A stretch of DNA of 64,000 bases from Paractinoplanes rishiriensis. Its GTDB lineage: Bacteria > Actinomycetota > Actinomycetes > Mycobacteriales > Micromonosporaceae. The DNA lies in NCBI RefSeq assembly GCF_016862375.1, contig NZ_BOMV01000012.1, positions 62,001 to 126,000 of the forward strand, in the 5' to 3' direction. The notes under the pieces are model-generated. The model was not told the DNA's origin and ran no database searches. It saw only the letters and a list, made by a program, of their open reading frames with translations. Positions 42,313 to 50,782 of this stretch are shown piece after piece (position 1 is the first letter of the stretch; every line of letters begins with the position of its first letter). The translations under genes and the position numbers were made by a program.

Positions 42313-44760
42313 ATGATCCGAAGCGACGTGCACGAGGGCTGGACCGTCCGGGCGGTCGGCGGGCTGGTGCCGGAGGCGATCGCCACCGGCCCCGTGCCGG
42401 CCACCGTGCCCGGCAGCGTCCACACCGACCTGCTCGCCGCGGGACTGATTCCCGACCCGTACCAGGGCACGAACGAGACCGGGCTGGCCTGGTTCCACCG
42501 CACCGCCTGGCTCTACGAGTCGCAGCTGGCGGCCGCGGCGGCCGAGGACGGCGAGCGCGTCGACCTGGTCTTCGACGGACTCGACACGGTGGCCACGGTC
42601 AAGCTGGCCGGCGCCGAACTGGGCCGGACCGCGAACATGCACCGCTCGTACCGCTTCGACGTGCGGCACCTGCTGACCGGCGGCCCGCTGCCGCTGACCG
42701 TGCGACTCGACTCGGCGCTGGAGCACGGCGAGGCGGTCGAGCGCGAGATCGGTGCCCGCCCCCGGGAATACCCGCACCCGTTCAACGCGATCCGCAAGAT
42801 GGCCTGCAGCTTCGGCTGGGACTGGGGTCCCGACCTGCAGACCGCCGGCATCTGGAAGCCGGTGCGGCTGGAGCGCTGGCGGGTCGCCCGGCTGGCCGTG
42901 GTCCGCCCGCTGGCGACCCTCGACGGCAGCACCGGCCGGCTCGCTGTGCACGTGCAGGTGGAGCGCTCCGGCCTGGGACCGGAGGCTGAGCTGACCGTTG
43001 CCGTCGCGCTGTCTGACGGCCCACGGGCGGAACTGACCCTGCCCGCCGGCGTTTGTTCCGGTCGTGCCGACCTCGAGGTGCCGGACGCCGCGGTGTGGTG
43101 GCCGGTGGGCTACGGCGCGCAGCCGCTCAGCACCGTCACCGTGTCCGTGTCCGCCGGCGGCAGCGCCCTCGACGTCGCCGAGCATCGCGTGGGATTCCGC
43201 TCGGTGCGGCTGGACGAGACGCCGGACGAGATCGGCCGGGCCTTCACGCTGCTGGTCAACGAGCGGCCGGTGTTCGTCCGCGGCCTCAACTGGATCCCCG
43301 AGGACCACCTGCTCACCCGGCTCACCCGCGACGACTACGCGGCGGCGATCGACCGAGCGGTGGACGCCAACGCCAACCTGCTGCGCATCTGGGGCGGCGG
43401 CATCTACGAGTCGGACGACTTCTACGACCTCTGCGACGAGCGTGGCGTGCTGGTCTGGCAGGACTTCCCGCTGGCCTGCGCCGCGTACGCGGAGGAGGAG
43501 CCGGTCCGTTCGGAACTGCTCGCCGAGGCCCGGGAGAACGTGATCCGGCTCAGCCCGCACCCGTCGCTGGCGCTGTGGAACGGCGGCAACGAGAACATCT
43601 GGGGCTACGAGGACTGGCGCTGGAAGGCGAAGCTGAACGGCGCCACCTGGGGTGCCCGGTACTACTACGAGGACTTCCCGGCCCTGCTGGCCGAGCTGGA
43701 CCCGACCCGGCCCTACCACGCCGGCAGCCCGTCCAGCCCCGGCCTCGACCCGGCCGAGGTGCACCCGAACGACGACCGCTACGGCACCCGGCACGAGTGG
43801 GAGGCGTGGAACCGGCAGGACTACACGTTCCACGACAACTTCGTGCCCCGGTTCTGCTCCGAGTTCGGCTGGCAGGCGCCACCCACCTGGGCCACGCTGA
43901 CCGCCGCGCTGGCACCCGAGGACCTGCACCAGGAGTCGGCCGCGTTCCTGCTGCACCAGAAGGCGCAGGGCGGCAACGACAAGCTCAACGCCGGGCTGGC
44001 CCACCACCTGCCGGTGCCGGCCGACTTCGCGGACTGGCACTGGGCCACCCAGCTCAACCAGGCGCGGGCCACCGCGTACGCGGTCACCCATCTGCGCTCG
44101 CACGCGCCGCGCACCATGGGCAGCATCATCTGGCAGCTGAACGACTGCTGGCCGGTGACGTCCTGGGCCGTGGTCGACGGTGCCGGCCGTCGCAAGCCGG
44201 CCTGGTACGCGCTGCGCCGCGCGTACGCCGACCGGCTCTTGACCTTCCGGGGTGATGAGCTGGTCGCCGTCAACGACAGCGACGCACCGTGGCAGACCCG
44301 GGTGGCGCTGCGCCGGCTCGGCTTCGACGGCACCGAGTACGCGGCCGGCCACCTCGACCTGGACGTGCCGGCCCGCTCGGTGCGCGTGCTCACCCCGGAC
44401 GCCGACCTGCTCGCCGCCAAGGACGCCACCGCCGAGGTGCTGGTCGCCGACGCCGAGGGCCACCGCGCCACCCGCCTGTTCGCCGAGGACCGCGACCTGG
44501 CCTACCGCGCCGCACCGGTGTCGGCCGCGGTCACCCCGGTCGAGGGCGGATACTCGATAACCGTGACCGCCTCCTCGTTCGCCCGCGACGTCGCGGTGCT
44601 CGCCGACCGGGTCGCCCCCGACGCGGTGACCGACGACATGCTCGTCGACCTGCTGCCGGGGGAGAGCCACACCTTCGTGGTCCGCACCGCGGCCACCGTC
44701 GACCTGGCCGCGTTCGCCGCCCCCGAGGTGCTGCGCAGCGTCAACGCGCTGGCCGGGTGA
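42313..44760 (+). CDS. beta-mannosidase, GH2
   Basis: An 815-residue cytoplasmic enzyme. N-terminal jelly roll (PATVPGSVHTDLLAAGLIPDP is the beta-mannosidase hallmark), immunoglobulin-like sandwich, then the catalytic barrel. The acid/base is the second Glu of WNGGNENIWG (about 430) and the nucleophile the Glu of FCSEFGWQ (about 515). The segment GWDWGPDLQTAGIWKPVRLE is also diagnostic. It hydrolyses mannooligosaccharides from the non-reducing end to mannose. GGGAG precedes ATG 42313, and the LacI-like gene follows after one base. Confidence 0.93.
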   Translation: MIRSDVHEGWTVRAVGGLVPEAIATGPVPATVPGSVHTDLLAAGLIPDPYQGTNETGLAWFHRTAWLYESQLAAAAAEDGERVDLVFDGLDTVATVKLAGAELGRTANMHRSYRFDVRHLLTGGPLPLTVRLDSALEHGEAVEREIGARPREYPHPFNAIRKMACSFGWDWGPDLQTAGIWKPVRLERWRVARLAVVRPLATLDGSTGRLAVHVQVERSGLGPEAELTVAVALSDGPRAELTLPAGVCSGRADLEVPDAAVWWPVGYGAQPLSTVTVSVSAGGSALDVAEHRVGFRSVRLDETPDEIGRAFTLLVNERPVFVRGLNWIPEDHLLTRLTRDDYAAAIDRAVDANANLLRIWGGGIYESDDFYDLCDERGVLVWQDFPLACAAYAEEEPVRSELLAEARENVIRLSPHPSLALWNGGNENIWGYEDWRWKAKLNGATWGARYYYEDFPALLAELDPTRPYHAGSPSSPGLDPAEVHPNDDRYGTRHEWEAWNRQDYTFHDNFVPRFCSEFGWQAPPTWATLTAALAPEDLHQESAAFLLHQKAQGGNDKLNAGLAHHLPVPADFADWHWATQLNQARATAYAVTHLRSHAPRTMGSIIWQLNDCWPVTSWAVVDGAGRRKPAWYALRRAYADRLLTFRGDELVAVNDSDAPWQTRVALRRLGFDGTEYAAGHLDLDVPARSVRVLTPDADLLAAKDATAEVLVADAEGHRATRLFAEDRDLAYRAAPVSAAVTPVEGGYSITVTASSFARDVAVLADRVAPDAVTDDMLVDLLPGESHTFVVRTAATVDLAAFAAPEVLRSVNALAG

Positions 44761-44761
44761 C

Positions 44762-45610
44762 GTGGCCGCGCCCGGCCAGCTGATCGGGCTGGTGCTGACC
44801 GGCGGCGCCGCGGCGCGGGTCGGCGTCGAGCCGTTCATCATGGAGCTCATCGCCGGCATGGAGGAGGCGCTCGCCCCGCACGGCATCACGGTGCTGGTGC
44901 TGGTGGTGCCCGACCTCGAGGCCGAGCTGGCCACCTACCGGCGGTGGGCCGCCGAGCACACGGTCGAGGCGGTCGTGGTGGTCAACGTGGTGCACGACGA
45001 CGTCCGCCCGGCCCGGCTCGCCGAACTCGGCATGCCCGCGGTGCTGGCCGGCCGGCACCGCGACGCGGAGGCCTTCGCCAAGGTGGTGACCGACGACGCC
45101 GGCGCGATGACCGCCGCCATCGACATGCTGGCCGGCCTGGGGCACCGGGTGATCGGCCGGGTCAGCGGCCCCGCCGACCTGGTCCACACCACCGAACGCT
45201 CGGTGGCGATGCGCTCGGCCGGCGAGCGGCACGGCATCCAGGTGCGCATCGTCGAGGGCGACTACAGCGCCGAGGACGGCGTGCGCGGCATGCACGACCT
45301 GCTGGCCGGCGAGCCGCCGCCGACCGCCGTGGTGTTCGACAACGACGTGATGGCGGTGGCCGCCGAGCAGGAGCTGATCCGGGCCGGCGTGCCGGTGCCC
45401 GCGTCGGTGAGCCTGCTCGCGTGCGACGACTCGCCGCTGTGCGAACTGGCCGTGCCGCCGCTTTCGGCATTGAGCATCGACGTCCACGAGCACGGCCGTA
45501 CGCTGGGCAGAGCCGCGGTGGCGACGCTGGCCGGGGAGCCGGCACGGGACTACGCCGGCCCGCCGATCCGGGTCCTGCGCCGGGCCAGCACCGGTCCGCT
45601 CAACCAGTAG
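44762..45610 (+). CDS. LacI-type sugar-binding domain without helix-turn-helix
   Basis: A 282-residue protein that starts at the first strand of the periplasmic-binding-like core (QLIGLVLTGG) and continues to the normal LacI C-terminus (PLSALSIDVHEHGRTLGRAAV). The ~55-residue N-terminal DNA-binding headpiece and hinge of LacI regulators are missing; upstream DNA is the GH2 coding sequence. There is no signal peptide, so it is cytoplasmic. GTG 44762 lies one base after the GH2 stop. It may be a sugar sensor working with the ROK repressor, or a remnant. It could not bind DNA by itself in the usual way. Confidence 0.8.
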   Translation: MAAPGQLIGLVLTGGAAARVGVEPFIMELIAGMEEALAPHGITVLVLVVPDLEAELATYRRWAAEHTVEAVVVVNVVHDDVRPARLAELGMPAVLAGRHRDAEAFAKVVTDDAGAMTAAIDMLAGLGHRVIGRVSGPADLVHTTERSVAMRSAGERHGIQVRIVEGDYSAEDGVRGMHDLLAGEPPPTAVVFDNDVMAVAAEQELIRAGVPVPASVSLLACDDSPLCELAVPPLSALSIDVHEHGRTLGRAAVATLAGEPARDYAGPPIRVLRRASTGPLNQ

Positions 45611-45638
45611 GGAACCTTCCGGCGGGTCACCGCGTGTA
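45611..45638 (+). promoter_or_regulatory. ECF-type promoter GGAACC-N16-CGTGTA
   Basis: GGAACC (45611-45616) and CGTGTA (45633-45638) have the ECF -35/-10 consensus and spacing, directly before the ECF sigma gene at 45645. This suggests autoregulation. Confidence 0.6.
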
Positions 45639-45644
45639 CAGGGC

Positions 45645-46145
45645 ATGGTGGTGACGACGACGGAGCCCGCGTCCCGGACGGACGAGTTCGAGGCTTTCTA
45701 CCGGGCGCACGTGGACCGGGTCTACCGGGCCCTGGCGGTGACCCTGCGCCGCGACGACCTGGCCCGCGACGCGGTGGCCGAGGCGATGGCCCGGGCGTAC
45801 GCCCGCTGGCACGTGGTCGGCGGCCTCGACAACCCGGCCGGCTGGGTGTTCCGGGTCGGCCTGAACTGGGCGACGTCCTGGTGGCGCAAGGCCCGGCGGG
45901 AACGGCCACCGGCCGAGGAGTCCCACCACCCGCACACGCCGGCCACCTCGGCCGGCGAACTGGCCGCGCGGGACGCCCTGGCCCTGCTGCCGACCGCCCA
46001 GCGCGCGGTGATCACCTGCCGGGTGCTGCTCGACCTGACCACCGCCGAGACAGCCGCCGCGCTGGGCCTGAGCGAGGGCACGGTGAAGAGCCGGCTGTCC
46101 CGCGGCCTCGCGGCGCTGCGCACCGCACTGAGCGAGAAGGAGTGA
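45645..46145 (+). CDS. ECF RNA polymerase sigma factor
   Basis: A 166-residue sigma factor with region 2 (FEAFYRAHVDRVYRALAVTL through VGLNWATSWWRKAR) and region 4 (LPTAQRAVITCRVLLDL, then the HTH TAAALGLSEGTVKSRLSRGLAAL). The following gene, two bases downstream, encodes a single-span membrane protein that may be its anti-sigma factor. A matching promoter just upstream implies a positive loop. Confidence 0.9.
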   Translation: MVVTTTEPASRTDEFEAFYRAHVDRVYRALAVTLRRDDLARDAVAEAMARAYARWHVVGGLDNPAGWVFRVGLNWATSWWRKARRERPPAEESHHPHTPATSAGELAARDALALLPTAQRAVITCRVLLDLTTAETAAALGLSEGTVKSRLSRGLAALRTALSEKE

Positions 46146-46147
46146 CC

Positions 46148-47245
46148 ATGGACCAGATCCCGGCCCCGGTGGAGACGGCGGTGCGGACCGCGGCACAGGC
46201 CGCGCCCGGCTACCGCGGTGACCTCGACAGCGTCTACCGCCGGGCCCGCGCACGCCGGCAGCGTCTGATAGCGACCGCCGCCGGCGTGGCCGTGCTGATC
46301 ACCGCGGCCGGTGTCGGACTGGCGCAGCGCCGTCCGGCGCCGCCGGTGACCGTGCTGCCGGCCACGCAGCCGGTGGTCAAGCCAGCTCCCGCCCAGCGCC
46401 TGCTGCTGTCCGGCGCGGTCGGCACCTACCGCACCGACGGCGCAGCCGTGCGGCTGGGCGGCCGGGACCGGGTCGGTGAGATCCTTCCGGACGGCACCCT
46501 GGCCGGCCATCCGGTGCAGGGCGCCGACGGCTGGGACCGGACGGTGGGCCTGCCGGACGGCCGGCTGGTGGCCCTCGGCCCCCGCGACCTGATGCCCGAC
46601 GTGGAACGTCCCGACGGCCCCGACATCGAGGGCCTCGAGTACAACCTGGTGGTTGCCGCCCCCGACGGCGCGGTGCAGCTGAGCCGGGACGTGCGGGTCA
46701 AGGGGGAGGCCGTCACCCTGCTCACGGCGACGGCGGAGACGGCCTGGCTGTGGCGGCCGGCGGGCCTGTACTCGCACGACCTGGCCACCGGGACCGAGAG
46801 CCTGGCCGTGCCGCGCAAGACCCTGGGCATCGCGCAGGTCTTCGACGGCTCGACCCAGTTCGCCGACCTGAACGGCGACCGGCTCATCGTGGCGGCCGAC
46901 TCGACCAGGTGCGCACCGAAGGTGCTGGACATCGGGCAACCGGTCCGGCCCCTGCCGCTGGCCCTGGCTGACTGCAGCACCATCGCAAACCTGCGGCTGT
47001 CCCCGGATGGCAACGTGGTCGCGGTGACCTACCTGACGCGGCAACTGATCCCGCATGTCGCCCTGGTGCGGATCGCCGACGGTCGCGTGCTGGCCGACCA
47101 GGCGCCGTCAATCGCGTCGTCGTCGCTGGGCTGGGGGATGGATGTGGTCTGGCCGGACAACCGCTCGGTGACCGTGGTGACGTACCCGGTGGAACCGAGC
47201 GGCACCTACCGGCTGAAGCCGACCACCATCACGACCGGATCGTGA
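46148..47245 (+). CDS. single-span membrane protein, putative anti-sigma partner with beta-propeller-like exterior
   Basis: A 365-residue protein: ~40 cytoplasmic residues, one transmembrane helix (LIATAAGVAVLITAAGVGLA, about 39-58) and a ~300-residue exterior with repeated strand motifs (LPDGRLVALG, PDGAVQLS, LSPDGNVVAV) like a beta-propeller. GAAGGAG precedes ATG 46148. Position after an ECF gene and topology suggest an anti-sigma-like sensor, but the short N-terminus lacks an obvious zinc anti-sigma HxxxCxxC motif. It overlaps the convergent GH78 gene by 17 bp. Confidence 0.72.
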   Translation: MDQIPAPVETAVRTAAQAAPGYRGDLDSVYRRARARRQRLIATAAGVAVLITAAGVGLAQRRPAPPVTVLPATQPVVKPAPAQRLLLSGAVGTYRTDGAAVRLGGRDRVGEILPDGTLAGHPVQGADGWDRTVGLPDGRLVALGPRDLMPDVERPDGPDIEGLEYNLVVAAPDGAVQLSRDVRVKGEAVTLLTATAETAWLWRPAGLYSHDLATGTESLAVPRKTLGIAQVFDGSTQFADLNGDRLIVAADSTRCAPKVLDIGQPVRPLPLALADCSTIANLRLSPDGNVVAVTYLTRQLIPHVALVRIADGRVLADQAPSIASSSLGWGMDVVWPDNRSVTVVTYPVEPSGTYRLKPTTITTGS

Positions 47246-49781
47246 ACGTGTGCCGGCCGGAGCCGACGCGGTGGCTCCCGGCCGGCAGCTGAACCTCGGC
47301 GGTGACGTTGACCGGGATCTCGACGGTCAACGTCACCGCGTTCCAGTCGACCTGGACCGGCCCGGCCTGCGTCCAGACCGTCCCGGCGGCGCGGGTCAGC
47401 CGGCTTCCCGGATGACAAATCCGGATCTCTCGCCCGCCGGGCGATGTGACGGTCACCCCGAGCAGGGCCCGCTGCAGCGGAGCCAGCGCCGCCGCCCCCC
47501 ACCCGTGCGACATGCTCTCGCCCGTGTCGAGCGCCTCCCACGACTCCCACGTGAAGGTGCCGCCCCGGGCCAGCACATTCGCCCACCCCAGCGACTCCGG
47601 ATCGGTGAGCCGCCGCAGCACCTCGTCGTCCCGCCCCGCCAGGTGCAGCGCGGTGAGCAGCACGTCCGCGGTCATCGGCCCCATCGCCAGCCCGAGCGAC
47701 ACCAGGTGGTCGGCGATGACCGGGTGCGCCTCCGGCGGGGCAACCCCCAAGGCGATGGCGTACGCGTTGGCAATCTGCGACGCGTGCCCACTCCCCAAGC
47801 CGTCGACGTAGACGCCGTCCGCCCGCCGCAGCCGCGCATTGATCGCCTCGACCAGCGCATCGGCGTCCGCGGTGAATTCGCCCGCCGGCAGCCCGAGCAG
47901 TGCCGCCTGTTTCGCCGTACTGCGCAGCGCGTCGACCGCCAGCATGTTGACCGTGGTCCGCGCGGCCGTGCCGGTGTCGTAGCCGTACCGGTTGGGCCAG
48001 TCCACAATGCCGAACTCGTACGGCCCCGCGCCGCCGCTGAGCCGCGTGACCAGCCTCGTCTCCGGATCCCGGTGCCGGCGCACATAGTCGGTCACCGCGA
48101 CCGAGACCGGATACGTTTCCGCCACCAGCCCCGCGTCTCCCGACGCCACGTAGTAATCCCACACCCACCCCGGAAACATCTCGGTGAAATCCGGGATGTC
48201 CCGCTTGCCGTCGCCATTCGGGTAGACCGCATTGAGTCGCCCGTCCGGCCAATAACGTTTCTGCGAGGCCGCAATTTCCCGGATCGCCCGCGCGGTCGCC
48301 GCCCGATCCCCGCACCCGTGCATGAGCGCCCGCGAGATGGTGACCGCGTCCGCCAGAAACTGCCCCTTCTCCCGGGTCGGGGTATCCAGAAACTGTTCCT
48401 GCGTGCTGTAGAGCGCCGACCGCTGCATCATCGCGAACACCGCATCGAGCGTCGGATTGTCGCTGGCGAACGCCGCCGCCCGCGCCGGGTCCGTGTCGGT
48501 GTGCTGCACCACCGCCGTGATTTCCCCCGGTTCGCTCACCTCGAGATACCGGAAACCCACGTAGGTGAAAGCTTCGAAGATCTGGTCACCCTGGCTTTGC
48601 ACGTACGTGTAGGAAAGGTCGGTCACCTGATTGGCGTGCGGCGTGTTGGCCACCGTCCCGTCCGCATTGCACAGGTATCCCGCCACCAGATCGACGTGCC
48701 GGCCCGCTGTCCCTTCCCGGAACCGCACCCGGGGAGTGGCCGGAACGACTTTCCCGAAGTCCGCCACCACGGCACCCGACTCCAGCGTGACGACGCTGAT
48801 CGGCGCCACGGTCGTGTACTTCAGCCGAGTCAACTGCGCCGTGAGATGGGTGAACACGCCGGCCGGGTGCACACCGACAACGGCGGGCCGTTCCCATTCG
48901 GAGTCGTCGAATCCCGCCGACGCCCACCCGTCCTGCGCCCGGACAATCCGCCCGTCCACGTTCTCGACGAAGTCCCGCCCGTCGTCGTTACGCCATTCCG
49001 CGTCGAGCCACGGCCCGCGCGAAACCCGCCACGTGTCGTCGGTGACCACCACGTCCCGGGTTCCGTCCCCGTATTCGATCACCAGCCGGACGAGCAGCCC
49101 CGGTTCCCCTTCCGGCCGGCCCTGCCCCGGTCCGTACCAGTGATAGAGCACCCCCAGCGCCCCGGTCCCCGGCGCGAGCCGTCCGGTGACGTCGGTGACC
49201 TGGTAGTAACCCTCACCCGGATACGCGAACGCCGCCCCCCGATCCACCAGCCGGGAATCGATGAAGGCGTGATACTGCTGCGAGGCCGCCACATAGAGCC
49301 GCCCCCGGACGACGGCCTTGTCGGCCACCGCAAACTCAACCCGGGCAAGCGTGTACTCGTCCGTTTCCCCTGCTGCCCGCCGAATCCAGGAAGCCCCCCA
49401 GTCGGAATCCGCAATCCCGGTGTCGAACCCCGCCGGCTCCGCCCACCCGGACTCCCGGTCCGCACTGTCCCAGGTCCGAACGCTCCACCGGTACGAGGCG
49501 CCCCGCCCGAGCGGACCCCCCGCGTATTCCACATACGCCGTACGTTCTGACGGGACTTTGCCGCTGTCCCAGACCTCGACGTCGTCCAGCCCATGCCAAA
49601 CCCGGATGTGGTACGCCGTCTGACGCTCGCCGTTCCCGGTATGCCGAGGCAGCCACCCGAACAGCGGCGCCCCCTCAACCCCCAACGCCCGCCGCCGGTC
49701 ATTGACCGTGAGCCCCGCAGGCGCAAGCGGCTGACCCCCGCCAGCCGAGCCCGCAGACTTGAACACCGGTTCCGGCTGCAT
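47229..49781 (-). CDS. alpha-L-rhamnosidase, GH78
   Basis: An 850-residue cytoplasmic enzyme with the GH78 order: fibronectin-like start (LTVNDRRRALGVEGAPLFGW), Bac_rhamnosid_N sandwich (~150-310), concanavalin-like domain, six-hairpin barrel with the catalytic stretch DIPDFTEMFPGWVWDYY, and a C-terminal sandwich. It releases terminal rhamnose from rhamnogalacturonan or glycosides and would complement the PL11 lyase. ATG 49781 is chosen for GGAG at 7 nt. Upstream in-frame ATGs (49892, 49901, 49913) would add an unrelated Gly/Pro-rich tail and bury an operator-like palindrome in coding sequence. Confidence 0.88.
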   Translation of the reverse strand: MQPEPVFKSAGSAGGGQPLAPAGLTVNDRRRALGVEGAPLFGWLPRHTGNGERQTAYHIRVWHGLDDVEVWDSGKVPSERTAYVEYAGGPLGRGASYRWSVRTWDSADRESGWAEPAGFDTGIADSDWGASWIRRAAGETDEYTLARVEFAVADKAVVRGRLYVAASQQYHAFIDSRLVDRGAAFAYPGEGYYQVTDVTGRLAPGTGALGVLYHWYGPGQGRPEGEPGLLVRLVIEYGDGTRDVVVTDDTWRVSRGPWLDAEWRNDDGRDFVENVDGRIVRAQDGWASAGFDDSEWERPAVVGVHPAGVFTHLTAQLTRLKYTTVAPISVVTLESGAVVADFGKVVPATPRVRFREGTAGRHVDLVAGYLCNADGTVANTPHANQVTDLSYTYVQSQGDQIFEAFTYVGFRYLEVSEPGEITAVVQHTDTDPARAAAFASDNPTLDAVFAMMQRSALYSTQEQFLDTPTREKGQFLADAVTISRALMHGCGDRAATARAIREIAASQKRYWPDGRLNAVYPNGDGKRDIPDFTEMFPGWVWDYYVASGDAGLVAETYPVSVAVTDYVRRHRDPETRLVTRLSGGAGPYEFGIVDWPNRYGYDTGTAARTTVNMLAVDALRSTAKQAALLGLPAGEFTADADALVEAINARLRRADGVYVDGLGSGHASQIANAYAIALGVAPPEAHPVIADHLVSLGLAMGPMTADVLLTALHLAGRDDEVLRRLTDPESLGWANVLARGGTFTWESWEALDTGESMSHGWGAAALAPLQRALLGVTVTSPGGREIRICHPGSRLTRAAGTVWTQAGPVQVDWNAVTLTVEIPVNVTAEVQLPAGSHRVGSGRHTFTIRS

Positions 49782-49872
49782 AAGCCAACTCCAAGGCAAC
49801 GGCGAGCGAGGCCCAGCCAGACCCACAAACGGAAGGAGTGGCAGCGGCCCTGTCCCGCCACCACTCCACCAT

Positions 49873-49884
49873 TGAAATGTTTCA
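49873..49884 (-). promoter_or_regulatory. LacI-type operator TGAAATGTTTCA
   Basis: A palindrome with 5-bp arms TGAAA/TTTCA, close to the LacI-family form TGAAACGTTTCA, about 90 bp upstream of the preferred GH78 start. Confidence 0.45.
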
Positions 49885-50381
49885 CTAGGCATGATCGACA
49901 TTAGGTCCCCCACTACCCACTGTCAAGTTGCCCCACCTCCACCCCACCACGCCCGATCCCTTCCTCATGCAGCACCGTCCAGCTCGAGCCGCGCAGCCTC
50001 CCCGAAACGATTCAGCACAACCTTCCGCCCAACGCCCCCGACGCCGCCGCCATCCTTTTCGGCCATCGTGTGACGGGACACCCGCCGGAGACATATCCGA
50101 CAAACACGGCTTTAGCCGGGCGTCGACGGGCCGCCGTGGCCAGATCTTGGCGATCTACGGTCATTCCCGAACGGCAGATCGACAACATCGCGGCGCGGAC
50201 TAGCGCCAGCGGGGGATGTTTGCCAAAGGTCCGGGCGAGCGCCGAATTGCCGGGCGGGACCTGACATCACGACTCCACCGCACCGGGAAGACTCGGACAG
50301 TGTTATCCGCGCCAGGATCTGTCTGGGTCAGCCCTCAGGCCGGGCCGAACGCGGGTGGACCGCGAAGCTGGTGCCGGGCGC

Positions 50382-50457
50382 GGCTCCACATGTTGGCCGT
50401 GGCTCCGGATGTTGGCCGTGGCTCCGGATGTTGGCCGTGGCTCCGGATGCTCGGTGG
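50382..50457 (+). repeat. 19-bp tandem repeat, four copies
   Basis: Units beginning GGCTCC(GG/AC)ATGTTGGCCGT start at 50382, 50401, 50420 and 50439. Only the first differs at two bases and the last decays at its end. The 19-bp period is not a multiple of three. Confidence 0.8.
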
Positions 50458-50782
50458 AGGCTCCTCAATGGGGTCACTTTCCGCGTCGCAAACCATTGCG
50501 AAGTGCCTATATCGCCCGCCCTGGCTTCGATCTTGGGAAGTTTGGGTCTGGTGGTGACGTGAGTTCTTCGACTTCTGCGGCTCGGGGCGGCTGGTTGGCG
50601 GTGCACGGGTGTCGGTGACGTGGTTTTGCGCTGGTTGGGGCTGAGGGGGGTCGATGGGCGGTTCGCCGAAGAGTGAAGCTTCATCGATGGGCCGGTGGGA
50701 CACATCCGGTGGTCGGTTCCCTCCGTACTGAGGTGTGCGGGCCGCGCAACAGCTCGCGGCGCATCCCATGCAGGAGGAACAC

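Larger units (their letters stand above)
49782..50782. other. 1-kb gene-free region with repeats
   Basis: No gene is supported. It holds the GH78 leader and operator (49873-49884), a 4 x 19-bp tandem repeat (50382-50457), a small hairpin TCGCAA-N4-TTGCGA (50486-50501), a stretch similar to 22.76 kb (around 50525), and the promoter of the gene at 50783. Confidence 0.6.

Noticed and set aside
47250-49550. 766-codon plus-strand frame opposite GH78
   Set aside because: Arg/Pro/His-rich antisense shadow; the minus strand encodes all GH78 domains.
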